DNA from: Cucumis sativus | Lineage: Eukaryota; Streptophyta; Magnoliopsida; Cucurbitales; Cucurbitaceae | NCBI RefSeq assembly: GCF_000004075.3 | Contig: NC_026658.2 | Coordinates: 3,658,001-3,722,000, forward strand | Reading direction: 5' to 3' | DNA length: 64,000 nucleotides | Shown here: in pieces, positions 46,901 to 59,528 of the stretch | How the letters are laid out: every line of letters starts with the position of its first letter | How positions within the stretch are numbered: the stretch's first letter is position 1 | Made by a program: the position numbers and the translations under genes | Notes under the pieces: model-generated | Database searches by the model: none | Told to the model about the DNA's origin: nothing | What the model saw: the letters and a program-made list of their open reading frames with translations, nothing else

Positions 46901-47260
46901 CCTTAAATCTACCTAATTCTGGCCTGTTAGTTCAAACAAGTGTATGGTCTTCGTGAACATTTTCCTTTTGATATCACTATGAAATGAATGATGATCCTGA
47001 CACTTTAGGCCTTGACTTCAACTATGTGAGTGAAGTTCACATTACATTAGTACCTAAAAGAATCAAATAGGTTTGGAGACTTCATAGTTCACAGCAAAGT
47101 ACTCGTAAAGCAAGATTGCCTTTACATTTTTCCCTTTGTATAGGCATATCTATCTATCAAAACCTGAAACCATTTTGGTGCATGACAGGTAGGTTCAACT
47201 GACACAGTGATGGGACTTCCCAAAGCTCTTACGGAGAAACTCATGAATGATGCTCTATAG
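43932..47260 (+). CDS. Maf-like nucleotide pyrophosphatase
   Basis: There are nine exons: 43932-43958, 44039-44110, 44188-44262, 45142-45228, 45555-45624, 45721-45812, 45916-45957, 46057-46137 and 47189-47260, encoding 205 residues. Maf/YhdE-type enzymes hydrolyse non-canonical or modified nucleoside triphosphates to monophosphates, a house-cleaning role. Motifs: the N-terminal loop LGSSSMARRRILSEMGYEF (12-30), ADIDEKAIRKERPEEL, ALAEAKADAI, the catalytic-region TADTVV (84-89), the lysine motif REKPSNKDEARKFI, and the C-terminal GSTDTVMGLP. The start at 43932 gives the short N-terminus usual for the family. Two in-frame upstream ATGs would add up to 27 residues with a basic segment. It resembles Arabidopsis At5g66550, from memory. 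Confidence 0.92.
44615..44730. repeat. AT-rich repeat in Maf-like intron 3
   Basis: 'aaaatctatcacatatacac', 'tatatcaatagtctatattt' and 'gtgctatatttc' resemble the dispersed element at 8205-8420. It sits inside the intron between the exons ending 44262 and starting 45142. Confidence 0.35.
46677..46910. repeat. Foldback-like inverted repeat in the last Maf-like intron
   Basis: Arm 1 (about 46677-46757) contains ttaaattgcaaatttagttt, tagtttgaaaaaaaa and atttagtttctatg. Arm 2 (about 46811-46910) is roughly its reverse complement (tttcaaattacagtgaccaa, ttataatttagcc). The central loop is about 50 bp. It is non-coding and MITE-like. Confidence 0.55.
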
Positions 47261-50200
47261 CTCACTAAGGTAACGAAAAAACGAAGTTCTTTTACCTTTT
47301 GTTACATCATGTTACTGTGGAAAATTAGGATTGAGATTCTTATTCTTGATTGGAGCCCCATCTTGGTCATAGATATGATAAGCTTCGGTTCTACAGGAAC
47401 TATTATCATCATCTTGATAAACATGCTGATGATTCGTAATTTTCTTTCACGAGAAGGAAAATATAGTACGTACTTTTCTTTGTAAGAAAAGGCAAACTAG
47501 AATGATTTTGTGAAGGTCCATTGTTTGATGTTTCTCTCCTTAGTGCATTCTTAAAGTTGTTCTTTTTCACAAGAATTACTGTTTTTTTTATCACGTGGAT
47601 GAATGTGCTGATGGTTGGTAATTTTTTTTTAACAAGAGGAAAAACATAGTACTTTCATCTTTGGAGGGTCTATTCAATAGTATTTTTTTTAGTACAGCAG
47701 TGTTAAATCACTTTTTAACCTAAAAAAACTTGAGGAACTTAATTACATGAACAGTTATTCATCTTACTTGTAGGCATCAAAATTTGAAGAATATCAAACA
47801 AGTGAAAATCTTGACTTTTCATCTACATGTCATGATACACCAGTAAATTTAGTGTGTGTTTAGGTACCCGTAATGTAATCCAAAATAGGTGTTTGGATTG
47901 AGAGTTTTAGTCTCGATTTGTTATACTCATGTTCTTGTTCTATTATTGATTCAATATGCATTATGTTCCTCAGATCCACAATATTTATGATTACATTCCA
48001 ATATTTCAAACAACGCATAACTTAAGTTGAGTACCAATATGGGACCATGAATTTGAACTTCTCTTCAGAAAGTACGTACTTTAATTGTTGAGTTAGAAGT
48101 TAAAAACATTTAAATCTTTTGATTAAAAATGTAATATGTAAATGAATGAATGAATGATATTTGAGTGGGCTGTTTTACTAACTCTCAACATTTAGTGGAA
48201 AAAGTGGATATCATTATTTAGATTTGCTTGCACCTCTATATATTTTGTTTTATATTTTAAATTTTCTACGATAACTTATTGTATTTTTTCTTAAGAAAAA
48301 AATTCACCTTTTTACTGTATTTATTAGTATTAAGCATAGCTGAAATAGTATAGTGATTGTAATATAATTTTTTTACTCATAATATCACTAAAATGAGTTT
48401 AATTTTCATTCTGTATTTAGTTAAATGTTACCGTTTTGCTTTGTTTCTTTGGCTAGTTTTCATTTAAGTATTTGATATCAACAAATTAAAAACAATTATT
48501 ATGTGAAATTTTTTAATATTCTTTTAAATTAACTAATAAACATGAACATCAATAATTAAAAAAAAAATTTAACGCAAAAAAAGAAAATCAAGGTCAATAA
48601 ACTTTAAAACAAAAGAACCAAATTGAAATTAAAAGTGTAATATTTGGTGACCTAAAGACAAGCAATTAACTCAAAACTTCTTATGTAAATTTGATTAAAA
48701 ATATACTTTTTTTCTTAAAATACAGAAAGAAATATTTGGTATTATACTTAATAAAATAAGATTCCAACGAACTAGAAAAATCAAAACCTACAAAAATATA
48801 TATATATATTTTGAAAATAAAACAGGGAGCTTTATAAGATAATAATGATAGCACTCTGTAATCTGTCACAATTTCTGGATTGAACTGAAGTTGCAAATAA
48901 TTAACCCTCACTCTCCTAAAACTACAAAAAGAAAAACACAATTTACTCATTTATATCTTTAGTGTATATATATATATATTCTTTTTTTAATTTTAGTTTA
49001 ATAAAAATTTTAAAAAATTAACAAATATCCCACTTAGGATACGCTTAGTTCAACCAATACTAAACTTATGTTAATCACCGGTATATTTTTCAACTCAAAA
49101 GCAAACTAAAAGTAAACAAAATTATAACTTAAACGTCAAAATCAACCAGTCTAATTCAGTGAAAATAATAATAATAGAACACTTTTCGTAATACAATTGA
49201 AGTGTAATATTTATAATTTTTTTAGAAGCTAGGAAAAGAAATCAACTGAACTGATTGGAGGAAATATGATTGTGGTAGTAGGTGGAAAGACTAGATAATG
49301 TCCTCGTTCCCATGAGGAAAACGGCAGATAAAATATATTCTTGAAAGCATGTTGTCATAATGTGGGGATGGGAAGAAAGAGGGGGGAAAGCTTAGGTTAT
49401 ACAAAGAAGATATATATGAAGAGGAAAGGGTAGGGTTATTTTGAGTATTACAAGAGATTGGAATTATTATAATAAGGTATGATTGAAAGTAAGTTCCGTT
49501 CCAAAATCTAATAAATGCAAACTACTAAGACAAGTAGAAAAGGACAATTATATTTCCACAACAGACATACCATAAACAAACAAAAAGGGAAATTCATTAA
49601 TATTTCTTCATTTTTCTTCTTTCACTTTTTCAGTACACTTCTAATTACAAATCTTACACATCTCTCTGTATTTTACCTTTTTCTTCCATTGACCAACTCA
49701 TGTGATACCTATTTTTGCCATAATTCAAAACAAATTCCTTTTCTTTTTTTCTTATTGTTTTATTATTATCATCATTATTATAATCAAATTTCTTCAATCT
49801 CAAATTCATTCCCCACTAACCTTCTCTTCAATAGGACCATAATTCAATCGATTACATATATATATACAAATTTTATTTGATGTCTACTTCCAACTAAAAA
49901 ATAGTTTTTAATACAAAATGAAAAAAAACAATCCATTCCTCAAGCAATTTTATAAATTTTATTTGAGACGGTTATGTACTCAATATGGTGCTCAAACTTT
50001 TGATATAAATCTTTCAATTCACATATCTACTATATATAAAATCAAAAGCTTATAATAAGCTCCCAATATCCTTGGATTTATATAAAATTTGAGTTTGTAG
50101 GATTCAATACTCACAGTAACGTTAATTAACTTAAAGAATGATTCCAAACAAGAACTTGATTCTTTTTTTAAAAAAAATGAATAACTCTTATCAAATTAAG

Positions 50201-52670
50201 AGTCTGATGATCATATATAGATCTTGAGACAATTCACTCTAAATTAGTTTAATTTGGTTAGGACTAATCCAAAAAATTGACTTAATCATTAAACCTATCT
50301 ACTACGTAAGATTTGAAAATGATCTTGGAAAAATAAAACTCAATCGCACATCAATTGAGACGTCAAGATATATGCAAAAGTAAAAAAGAAAAAGAAAGAT
50401 AGAATTGCTATAAATTGTCTTAAAAATATATCATCTCTTGAAGCTAGCAAGCTTGATGAACATGTTTGAGGATGTTTAATATTATGACTCTCGAAGCAGT
50501 CACTACTTTAGACAAAGCAATGTCATCTTCCATAAATATGACTATTTCCATTCTATTCTTATCTCATTTTAATTACACTATAAATAGATTTGGACTAAAA
50601 AGTTTTGGTCACATCTTGTACATGCATTAGCGCCTTTTGAAGATGTAATGTAAAAGTATTTTCTTGAATCATCTTTGTCTTCCTTCTTGTTGTAATAACT
50701 CCTTTGGAGTACGTAGTGCAATTTATCAATATGGTATAACTCACGTTAGTTTAGAACGCTAAACATCAAATTTATACTTATGTATGATATATCAATTGTT
50801 TTTTTAATAACCAAACATGTTGAAGGGCCAAAGTTTAATTTAAAGCCACCTATAAAATTAAGAAGCTAAACAGACATAAACCTCAAAGTTCACGTAATAA
50901 ATCTTGATTTTACTTAGAAACTAAGTTGGAGAGTTGATTTTTTTTTTTTTCAAAATTAGTTTTTTTATCAAATTATTTCAGAGGGAATTTTAGTAATGAA
51001 CTGCAGCCCAATACTAGATTTTAAAAACATACAACACGAAGCACGCTTAATTGTGAAGAAAATGATATATAGTGCATCAGTGCTCTCAAAAGTCCACTAC
51101 TTGATAAACATGAGATTTCATCTCAAAACGATTAGATGATAGACAAACTAACTCAAGTATTCTATAAATACTACTACGTAAGATCTTCAAAGTGAAAAAC
51201 AAATAAGCCAAAAATGAAGTCAGTTCAAAGTGTAAACAATATAATATTAAGAAGGAGATGGGCAGGAGTAGTTGATGTATACATATAAGAAATGGGATTG
51301 GAAACCCTAGATATTATAGAGCATGTAGGAGTTCTTTAATTTGGATATGATTATAAAAGGTTGAAAATGAACAGTAAGAAAGATTTTGATATTGATATTT
51401 GATAGAGAGTGAGGATTTGGATTTGGGTGTGGTAGAGAGGGATCTGATCTACCAATGAGAATGAAGAAGAGAAGAAAAAGAGAGAGATTATAAAAGAAAC
51501 ATTTTGTATAAGAGGAGACTGCAAAAAGCAATTTGTGAAAGGACATCAACCAAACCCTAACCCTAAAATACATCTATATGCATTATTATCCATACAATTT
51601 CATATATATAACTATATAATTTTCCTTTTTCTTTTTATTTCCCCATGTATTAGGGAAATATTGCCCAATCCTCTTCCCTTTGATTCATCATCATTTCTTT
51701 TTTGACTCATTCCTCTATACTTTCTTTTCCCTATTAACGACAAAAAATGGGTCTTGTCCCGAATCTACACGTTACTCTCCATGTGTAACTTCATTTTTTA
51801 TTTTTACTTTCATATGTTTTGACTACAGAATAGGGATGTTCAAAAGATTCAATGATCTCAAAAGAAATTCAACCAATTCAATTCAACTCCTGAGTTGTGT
51901 TACGTTCAAATAATGAAAATTCTATGGCTGGAGTTAATTGGTGGGTTCACTTAAAATAACCTAATCCAATTTGGACTTATTACTAAATTTTGAAGTTATG
52001 TATTTAACTTATGAAATACATTATTTAAATTCACAGTTTTTTTAAACTTATTTATTCTTCAACAACTTCTAAAAATAAAATTTTGAAATTTGAGATTAAA
52101 TTTTTGGTTCAATCTATGAAAATAATTAAATAAAACTTTAGATATTAACATTTTACTTATTTTTATAAAATTAAATAAATAAATTATCCTAATAATTTGA
52201 ATCAATTCAACTCATATTTTTACTTTTAAAATGGGTTGGATTAGTTTCTTTTTTGTAATAAAGATTATTTGGATTGAATAAGTTTATAATAAGAATGATA
52301 GAATTATCTAAAAGTGTTCAATTCAATCTGACCTACAAAACATTCCAATTAGAGAACGATATTAAAGTTAATAGGAACTCAGTTTAAAGTGAGGTAAAAA
52401 AGAATTATTGATAATGTAAGATTAACGAAGTGTGAAGAGATTTCTCCACCTTAGCTATATTGAGTCATTCCCACCTATTTGTAGGATTCTTATTTATTTG
52501 ATTGTTATTTTATTAGAAGAAACAAGATAAAGGAAAAAAAAGAAGAAGCCAAATTGTAGTATATTTATTTATTAATTATTATTATTTTCTTATTTTTCAA
52601 GATTTTTATTTCTTTTAATTATCATCAAATTCTTGTTGGTTTTTATTTCAGTGAAATAGAGAGATTATAT

Positions 52671-52683
52671 AACACACACACAA

Positions 52684-52725
<42 letters not shown>

Positions 52726-52726
52726 T
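52671..52726. repeat. Compound microsatellite (AC)n(AT)n(GT)n, palindromic
   Basis: aacacacacacaaa is followed by about 25 bases of alternating AT and then tgtgtgtgtgtgtgtgttg. The two flanks are reverse complements, so the whole tract can fold into one hairpin or cruciform. Confidence 0.9.
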
Positions 52727-55058
52727 GTTCATCTTAAATAATTTATAGTGTATTTATTACATAGACATAATTGTCATGTACCTATCTTCTTTTTATGGAT
52801 TGGAGGTTGGATATCTCATTATTCATGTAATTGTTGTATAAAACATGTAGATTTGTGTGCACTTCCAAAGTAAAGTGTGTTTAAGTCCTTAAACTTGGAA
52901 TTTTTTAGACACAACTTGTAATTTGTGATCAGTAATATTTAAAAACAAACTTTAAAATGTGTATTAAATTTCAATCATCATAGGTCGACCTAGTGGTAAA
53001 TAGAAAAGCATGACCTTAATTGATTGAGGACGGTTGGACATCAAATTAATAGAAGTTTATGGATAATACTTCTCAAAGCATACAAAATTATTTAAATAGA
53101 ATAAATGACCATGATTTTTGGGTTTGTTTCAATGTCCATTTGGTATAATAAAATAAAATGGATTTGATCAAAATTGGTAAACCCGAAAGAGATCTAAAGG
53201 GTGTATGCTAAGAATTCTATGTTGAAAAAACTTATAAGACTAACACTTTTTTTTTATATAAATTGAATGTACAACTTTTCTCACTGTTAATTGATTTTTA
53301 AATGAAACTTCGTACTATCAAATAATACTCCAACGAAAAATTTAAAAGAAACATTAAATAACTTTTTGTACGATAGAAGTATTATGTAAAGATCAATTTA
53401 GAGTAAGAGCAAATAAAAGAGGAGAGAGTATAAAGTATATATAGTGTATAAATTTTGGTTGTGTTATGTCTATGTTAAAACACTGACAAAGCCTTTTTCA
53501 AAACCAACACCATAATAGAATAATGGACTAGTACTGGATAAAGTTATCTCTTCAAATCTTCCAACAAAACTCCCCACTTTTATTTTCCATATTCTTCTTC
53601 TTATTCTTCCAATCCAAACACCTTTTTTAATTTCTCTTTTTCTTGTTTATTTTTTCCAAACTCAGTCAAAGCAACAAAAACAAAGCCCCACTCAACCAAT
53701 AACCCTCCATTGAAGAAGCTTAAAGTGAGGAAAAAAAGTTCATAAAACAGCCAACCTAGACTGAGATAGAGACAGATATTCCATAAAGTTTCTGATTTTA
53801 TATATTATACTAGGTTTTAAAGTTTATTTCAATTCTCTTATTATTATACCCCCACCTATACATATATTTTATTATATATATGGTAAGAGATTTCATGTTG
53901 AATAGAAAGCTGGTTTTGGTCTCTTCTAGTAGATTCACTTCATTCTACACTTTCTTTTTTTTAGTTCAAATTGTTGTGGGGTCGTATCAAACTTTGAAGT
54001 TTTGAGTTGTAATTCACTCTCTTATCTACTAAATTATGTATTTGAATTGACCATTTTATTTTATAATTTCGATAAAGGTTAATTAAAATTACAAAATTAG
54101 CTTATCTTTTTTCGAAATATAAAAATTCACATACCTAACCAATTAAGTAGAAATTATTTGATGGAAAATAAAAAATTGAGAAATTTATAAGATGTTTTTA
54201 AAAGTTTGAGAGACCAAATAAATACAAACTTTAATGGTTTGATATCAAGAAAAAGAGAGTTCATATATTAACTAGAGAGCTTTGCTTTTTCTCACTTTTC
54301 TTTATATTCAAACGGCCAATTCACTGGAAGAACAAATCTCTTTGACAAGTAAACAACTTTCAAACCTCTCCCATCTAAATAGAATAGTGAACTTTAAAAC
54401 TTTTAAAGTATTTACTCCATTGGTTTTAATTTACATTTAAATATTTTTCTTTTGAAAGACATTCCCAACTGTTGAAATCTGAGCTAATTTTTAAAATAAA
54501 CTATGGTTTTTTGTTTTTAATTTTAAAAAAACTAAACCTATACACATTCGTGCTATTTAAAAAACTAAAAATATATTATTTTATTTAGCTAAAAATTTAA
54601 TTGTTGTATTGAAAAAACAAAAAATATATTAAAGGAAATTGAGAGGAAAACGAGTTTATTTTAAAAACTAAAAACAAAAAACTAAATCAATATGTTTTCA
54701 CCGTAAAAATTTTGATTTGATTTTTTAAAATATAAGTAGAAAGTAGATGATAATAAGTTAAAAATAAGAACTCAATAGGCCATTTTTCTTAATAAGAGAA
54801 AAGGAAATGAAGAGAAGGTAGAAAAAGAGTTAAAATGATGAATATAAATGTAGGTAGGAGAGAGAAAGAAGAGGGAGAGACATTCCAGTTGTATGTTTAT
54901 TCTTTTGAGGAAAGAAAGTTATAGTTTTGACATTAATATTTGTGTAACTTGTCGTCGTTTAATTAATCAATATTCCTTTTCTCTTTAAATTTAATTTGAA
55001 ATATTGGTTCTTTCTTTTTGGGGACTTAGAGAGAAGTTATTAGTTATTATTACACAAA

Positions 55059-55076
55059 TTGCATGCATGCATGCAA
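55059..55076. promoter_or_regulatory. 18-bp perfect palindrome of CATGCA (RY) units
   Basis: ttgcatgcatgcatgcaa is its own reverse complement and contains overlapping CATGCA motifs on both strands. RY elements are bound by B3 factors of the ABI3/FUS3/LEC2 type. A CACGTG lies about 40 bp downstream (55115-55120). Regulatory function is inferred from motifs only. Confidence 0.35.
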
Positions 55077-55642
55077 TGCAATTTCTATATTAAAATTCCT
55101 CATCCATTCTCTCCCACGTGGCACCCTCCACTCCTGGATAACATCTCCCCTATATTATTGCATTCCATAAAAACTCTTTTTTTTTATTCAAACCTATTTT
55201 CTTTTTCTTTTTCTTTTTTTTAAAATACCCTCAATGGGTCCCTCCGAATCCAACCACCTACATAACATCATCATTATCATCAATATACAGTGAGAGAAAA
55301 CTTATCAATTTTTAATTTAACTGTTGTTTTCAAAATGTTTCATTTTTTTTAGATTAATTGCAAAAAGAAAAAAATACCTTTAAATACACAAATACCATTT
55401 AAACCATTTAGGAAATCAGTCGTAAACATATTTTTCAAGCTTTATCATTTTGGTTAATTTGAACCCTAGTTCCTTATTTTTTGAACACATGACTGATTTT
55501 GTCTTCTAAAAATGGAAATGAAGGAAGCAAGATGATAATTTTAAAAGAGTATAGTGGCAAAAATAAACAGTAAGGTTGAAATAATAAAAAAAAATAAAAA
55601 TATAGAATCAGTGAAATAAAAAGTAAAAGAAAAGAGAAAAGG

Positions 55643-55680
55643 TTGGATGGATGGATGGATGGATGGATCGATGGATGGAT
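55643..55680. repeat. (ATGG)n tetranucleotide microsatellite
   Basis: About nine units of ggat, with one cgat and one agat interruption. In the minus-strand frame it encodes SIHPSIHPS, an artefact. Confidence 0.9.
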
Positions 55681-57800
55681 AGATATAGAGAGGGTATAGG
55701 GTATATATAAGCAAAATCTCATAGTTTGATGAGAAATGTCTTAAAAACAGCACAAAATCCGATTTTTCTCTTTTTCATTTTTTTTTTTTTTGGGTTATTG
55801 AGAACACAGCCCTAAAAAATTCACAATTTACAAAAGAGTCTCACGTGGAATGAGGCAGTAACAAGCAACAACTAGCAAAAAAATCGAGAATTACGAGAAC
55901 CAACAACATCATCATAATAATAATAATAATCAATATGTTTGCATGTGGTGTGTGGATCAAAACAAAATTCAAATTAATTCAATATTAAATAACCTCAATT
56001 TTAAAATCTAACCAAATTGATTGAAGTAAACTAATAATAAAATGACTAAAATTGTTAGTTTTTAAACATAATAAAGACCACATTCCACAACATATATGTC
56101 TAGAATACTATTAAATAATAATAAACTGTACACGAACATATTCTCATAACATTTTCTAATATACTAAACAGTAATTTAGTGTGTAAATGTAGAGAGAGAG
56201 AAAAAAGGTTGAAGAAGGGAGAGAAAGAAATAAGGCATCTTTTGGAAAGCGGTGGTCGTCGAACTCTGTCTCATTCATCAATCTCCAGACGATCCGATTC
56301 TCTCTTGTGCATTGGCAACATTTTTTTGGTCATCAAATTAAATCATCCATGTGGGGTCACTTCAAGTTTTTATTTTTCTATTTATATTTTTGCCTTTTAT
56401 ATTCTTATTATAGTAATTTAGGCATGAAAGGTTCAAGTATTGAATCATGTTCTTAATTTTGTCATGATCCCTGCCACATACGCACAAGACATAAAGAAAA
56501 AACAATCCAATTATTTAATTATATTCCACCTTATGATCATTATACCCAACAATTTTGGGTCTCTCACTTTTTAGTTTTCGGGTTCACCTCATCATTTCTA
56601 GACAAAAAAAATAATAATTTAATATCATACCAAACAATGAACCAAAGTAGTAGATATTATACTAGTGGTATAATATTTTCAATTTTTTGTTGGGAACAAA
56701 ATCTCTCCTTGGTGAAAAAAGTGATCATATGGAGTATGTGAACAACTAACTATATCTATCGATCAAAATTGTTTCGAGGAATTACTCAAACACCTACCTT
56801 TTATCATTCTTCCATGATCTATCTATTTAATATCATATATTTTATAAATATTTTGATTTATTTTGAAAACATTACTCTTTTATCAAATAAGATGTGTGTG
56901 TGTTTTGAGGGGGAAAAAGATAGATATGGGGAAAGTAATTCCATATTGGTTGGGAGAGAGAGTGAGAGAGAGAGGGTGTAATGTAATATTAAGGCCTCGT
57001 GATCGGAGAAGGCAGATCCATGGAAGACTGTTCCCCTTAGTCACGTGGACTCCTTTGACTAACACAATTACCGATATCTCCCCCTCTCACAATCTCCCCT
57101 CTCTTTTTTTTCTTTTCTTTTTTTTTTTTTGTTTTTGTCCATATAGCAAAAAGAAAATTAACTTCATTTTTAATCCATGTATTTTGGATTTTCTTCTGTT
57201 TCGGTTTTACTATTTTCAAATACATTAATTTGGCTTGTTCTTCATTTTTTTTTTCTTTTAATTAACTTAGTTTTTTTTATAAATTTTGGTAATATTAAAA
57301 ATAAATAAATATAGACAATTTGACGTATAACAAAAAAAAAATACTCATCAAGAATATTGATGGAGGTTGATGGATTGATCTATAAGATATACATCTCAAT
57401 TTATATTAATAGTGATTCAAGTATTTAAATTTAGTTGATTGATGAGTTAAAGTTTGGGTATAAATATTTAAAGAAAATGATCCAATTAGAGAACATATAG
57501 CTATTGAATGCTCATAGTCATGAACAATTCAAAAAAAGTAACAAGTAGATGTAAAACAATTATTAAAAAATGTATAATAACCGTGTTTATTGCTTAAATT
57601 TTTGAAAGAATTAGTAATTTAACATGATATCAAAACCATCTTAATCACGTTCTTAATTCAATTCAAGTAAAAACTACAAAGGCTGGTTTGAATTAATTTT
57701 TTGACAAATTAAATGGAATGATATATAACCAATTTGGGAGCAAGAAAATATGAGATGATATATATTATAAGATTTATACCCTACCAAAACATTACGATCA

Positions 57801-57843
57801 CTGACTCACTGACTCGATGACTGAGTTGCGGTCTCTGACTCAG
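57801..57843 (+). promoter_or_regulatory. Cluster of TGACTC-type motifs before the GATA gene
   Basis: Four TGACTC/TGACTG-like hexamers (57802, 57809, 57818 and 57836) lie within 45 bp, about 170-210 bp before the start codon at 58015. They resemble bZIP (GCN4-like) half sites. Function is inferred. Confidence 0.3.
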
Positions 57844-58014
57844 TTTTCTCTCTCTAGAACATGCAAGCTGAAGCTGGGTCCCACTTCCTTCTCTCTCCTC
57901 TCTACTTTTTTTCAATTTATATATTTCCCAAATCACTCTCTATTTTTTCCCCAACTCTTTCTCTTCTACTCCCCTCTCCCACCTCCTCATAAACCTCAAT
58001 TCTATTCTAAAATC

Positions 58015-59528
58015 ATGATGCACCACTACGGCGGCGGAGGCGGCGGCAGCGCCTCTTCCTTTTCCGTCTTCTTATCTGTCCCAAACCACGGCGCTGCCGA
58101 TATGTATTCTTCTTCTACTAATTACGCCTCTTCCTCTTCCTCTCCTTCTTCTGTTGATTGTACGCTTTCTCTCGGTACTCCTTCCACGCGCTCATCCGAA
58201 TTTGACGGTGATAAACGCGCCGCCGCCGCCGCTGCACGTAATCACCACCGCCGTTCCGCTGGTTCTTATGTCTCTAATTTCTGTTGGGATTTGTTGCATC
58301 CTAAGCATAAGACTTCTGGCCGTGGTGGCGGCGGCGGCGGTGCTTCTAATAATAATATAAATGCCGCCGTGAGTAACGGTGGCGATCCGCTTCTTGCTCG
58401 GCGTTGCGCTAACTGTGATACTACTTCCACTCCCCTCTGGCGAAATGGGCCTAGAGGCCCAAAGGTAAATCAATATACCATAATGAACTAATATATTAAT
58501 AACTACACATTAAAACTATAATATCCACCGTAGATTATTATTGATTAAACACTTGTATTTACTTATTATTTTCGTGCATGGAAGATCTTAGTATTACTTA
58601 TTTTTTTCAATAAATAGATTTGAACCCATTAAAAAAAATATGGGATTTCCATCTCAAAAGTAATCAATATAATGTGATGGCGAGATCTCTTTACTAGATT
58701 TTCAAAGTTATTTTCGAGTATGTATTTTTCATCAAACATATTTAATTACTCAAAATTAATTTATATTCTAAAAAGTAATTCGTATATTTTGAATCGTTAA
58801 AGGTATATTAATTCAAAATATGACAGTAATTACACTTTCAAAATAAACTTGTAGACTAGCTTAATTTTAGTGTTGTCACGTCTATTATCACTCAAAACCA
58901 TTATTGGTAATCTTTCTAAAATTAAATGGGATAATATCAATGTTGTATTGACCAATGTTAAGATGGTTTTGAAGCGCAATTAATTATATTGATTAACACA
59001 TTGGAATCAGACATTTGAATCTCGAGTAGATTTATATAATCAATGTCATGTTCTCTTTTTCTCCCTTTTTGGAAAGGAAACAAATTCTTTTGTTATTATT
59101 ATTGTTTTAATTTTTATACTCTTAACTTCAAAATACAAATTCAAAACATTCGAGTATTTGTTTTTATTTAATAACACATTATTTGTTTGTGAATGAATTT
59201 CTGAGTACAGTCGCTATGTAATGCGTGTGGGATTCGATTCAAAAAGGAAGAGCGAAGAGCGGCGGCGGCGACGGTGAACAGCTCGGTGGCAGAATCAAAC
59301 CACCACCACCACCACCACCATCACCCAATGTTCAACGGAAGTTATACAAATTCAAATACCTGGGTTCCACAGCAGTTGCCGGCAACAACTCAGAAACATC
59401 CTTGCCTGTCGGCTGCCATAGGAAACGAGGACGTTGGACCGGAAAATGGGATTTCGTTTCTGTCTTGGCGGCTTAACGTTGCTAATACCGATCACCGGCC
59501 CACTCTCGTCCATGATTTCACAAGATGA
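58015..59528 (+). CDS. HAN-type GATA transcription factor (HANABA TARANU/GATA18-19 class)
   Basis: There are two exons, 58015-58464 and 59211-59528, encoding 255 residues. HAN-class factors are nuclear proteins that set organ and meristem boundaries in shoots, flowers and embryos. The GATA zinc finger is C-X2-C-X18-C-X2-C (Cys131, 134, 153, 156), split by the intron after RGPK, followed by the basic GIRFKKEERRAAAA. HAN-specific features are the upstream VDCTLSLGTPSTR and SNFCWDLLHPK segments and the C-terminal FLSWRLNV…LVHDFTR. Gly-, Ala- and Ser-rich low-complexity runs and a His8 run (181-188) come from GGC, GCC and CAC codon repeats. The start is the MMHHYGGGG methionine; the frame is open further upstream, but that part is pyrimidine-rich leader. 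From memory, the neighbouring hydrolase mirrors Arabidopsis At4g36610/At4g36620. Confidence 0.95.

Larger units (their letters stand above)
47261..58014. other. 10.7 kb gene-poor region upstream of the GATA gene
   Basis: No gene is recognised on either strand. Notable pieces are a telomere-like double unit (51552-51567), a compound AC/AT/GT palindromic microsatellite (52671-52726), an 18-bp GCAT palindrome (55059-55076) followed by CACGTG at 55115, an ATGG tetramer run (55643-55680), a GA-rich run (about 56953-56976) and clustered TGACTC motifs (57801-57843). Its length and position suggest it holds distal regulation for the GATA gene, but that is inference. Confidence 0.55.

Noticed and set aside
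55474-55753. Minus-strand frames with SIHPSIHPS repeats
   Set aside because: Translation of the ATGG tetranucleotide run; not a gene.
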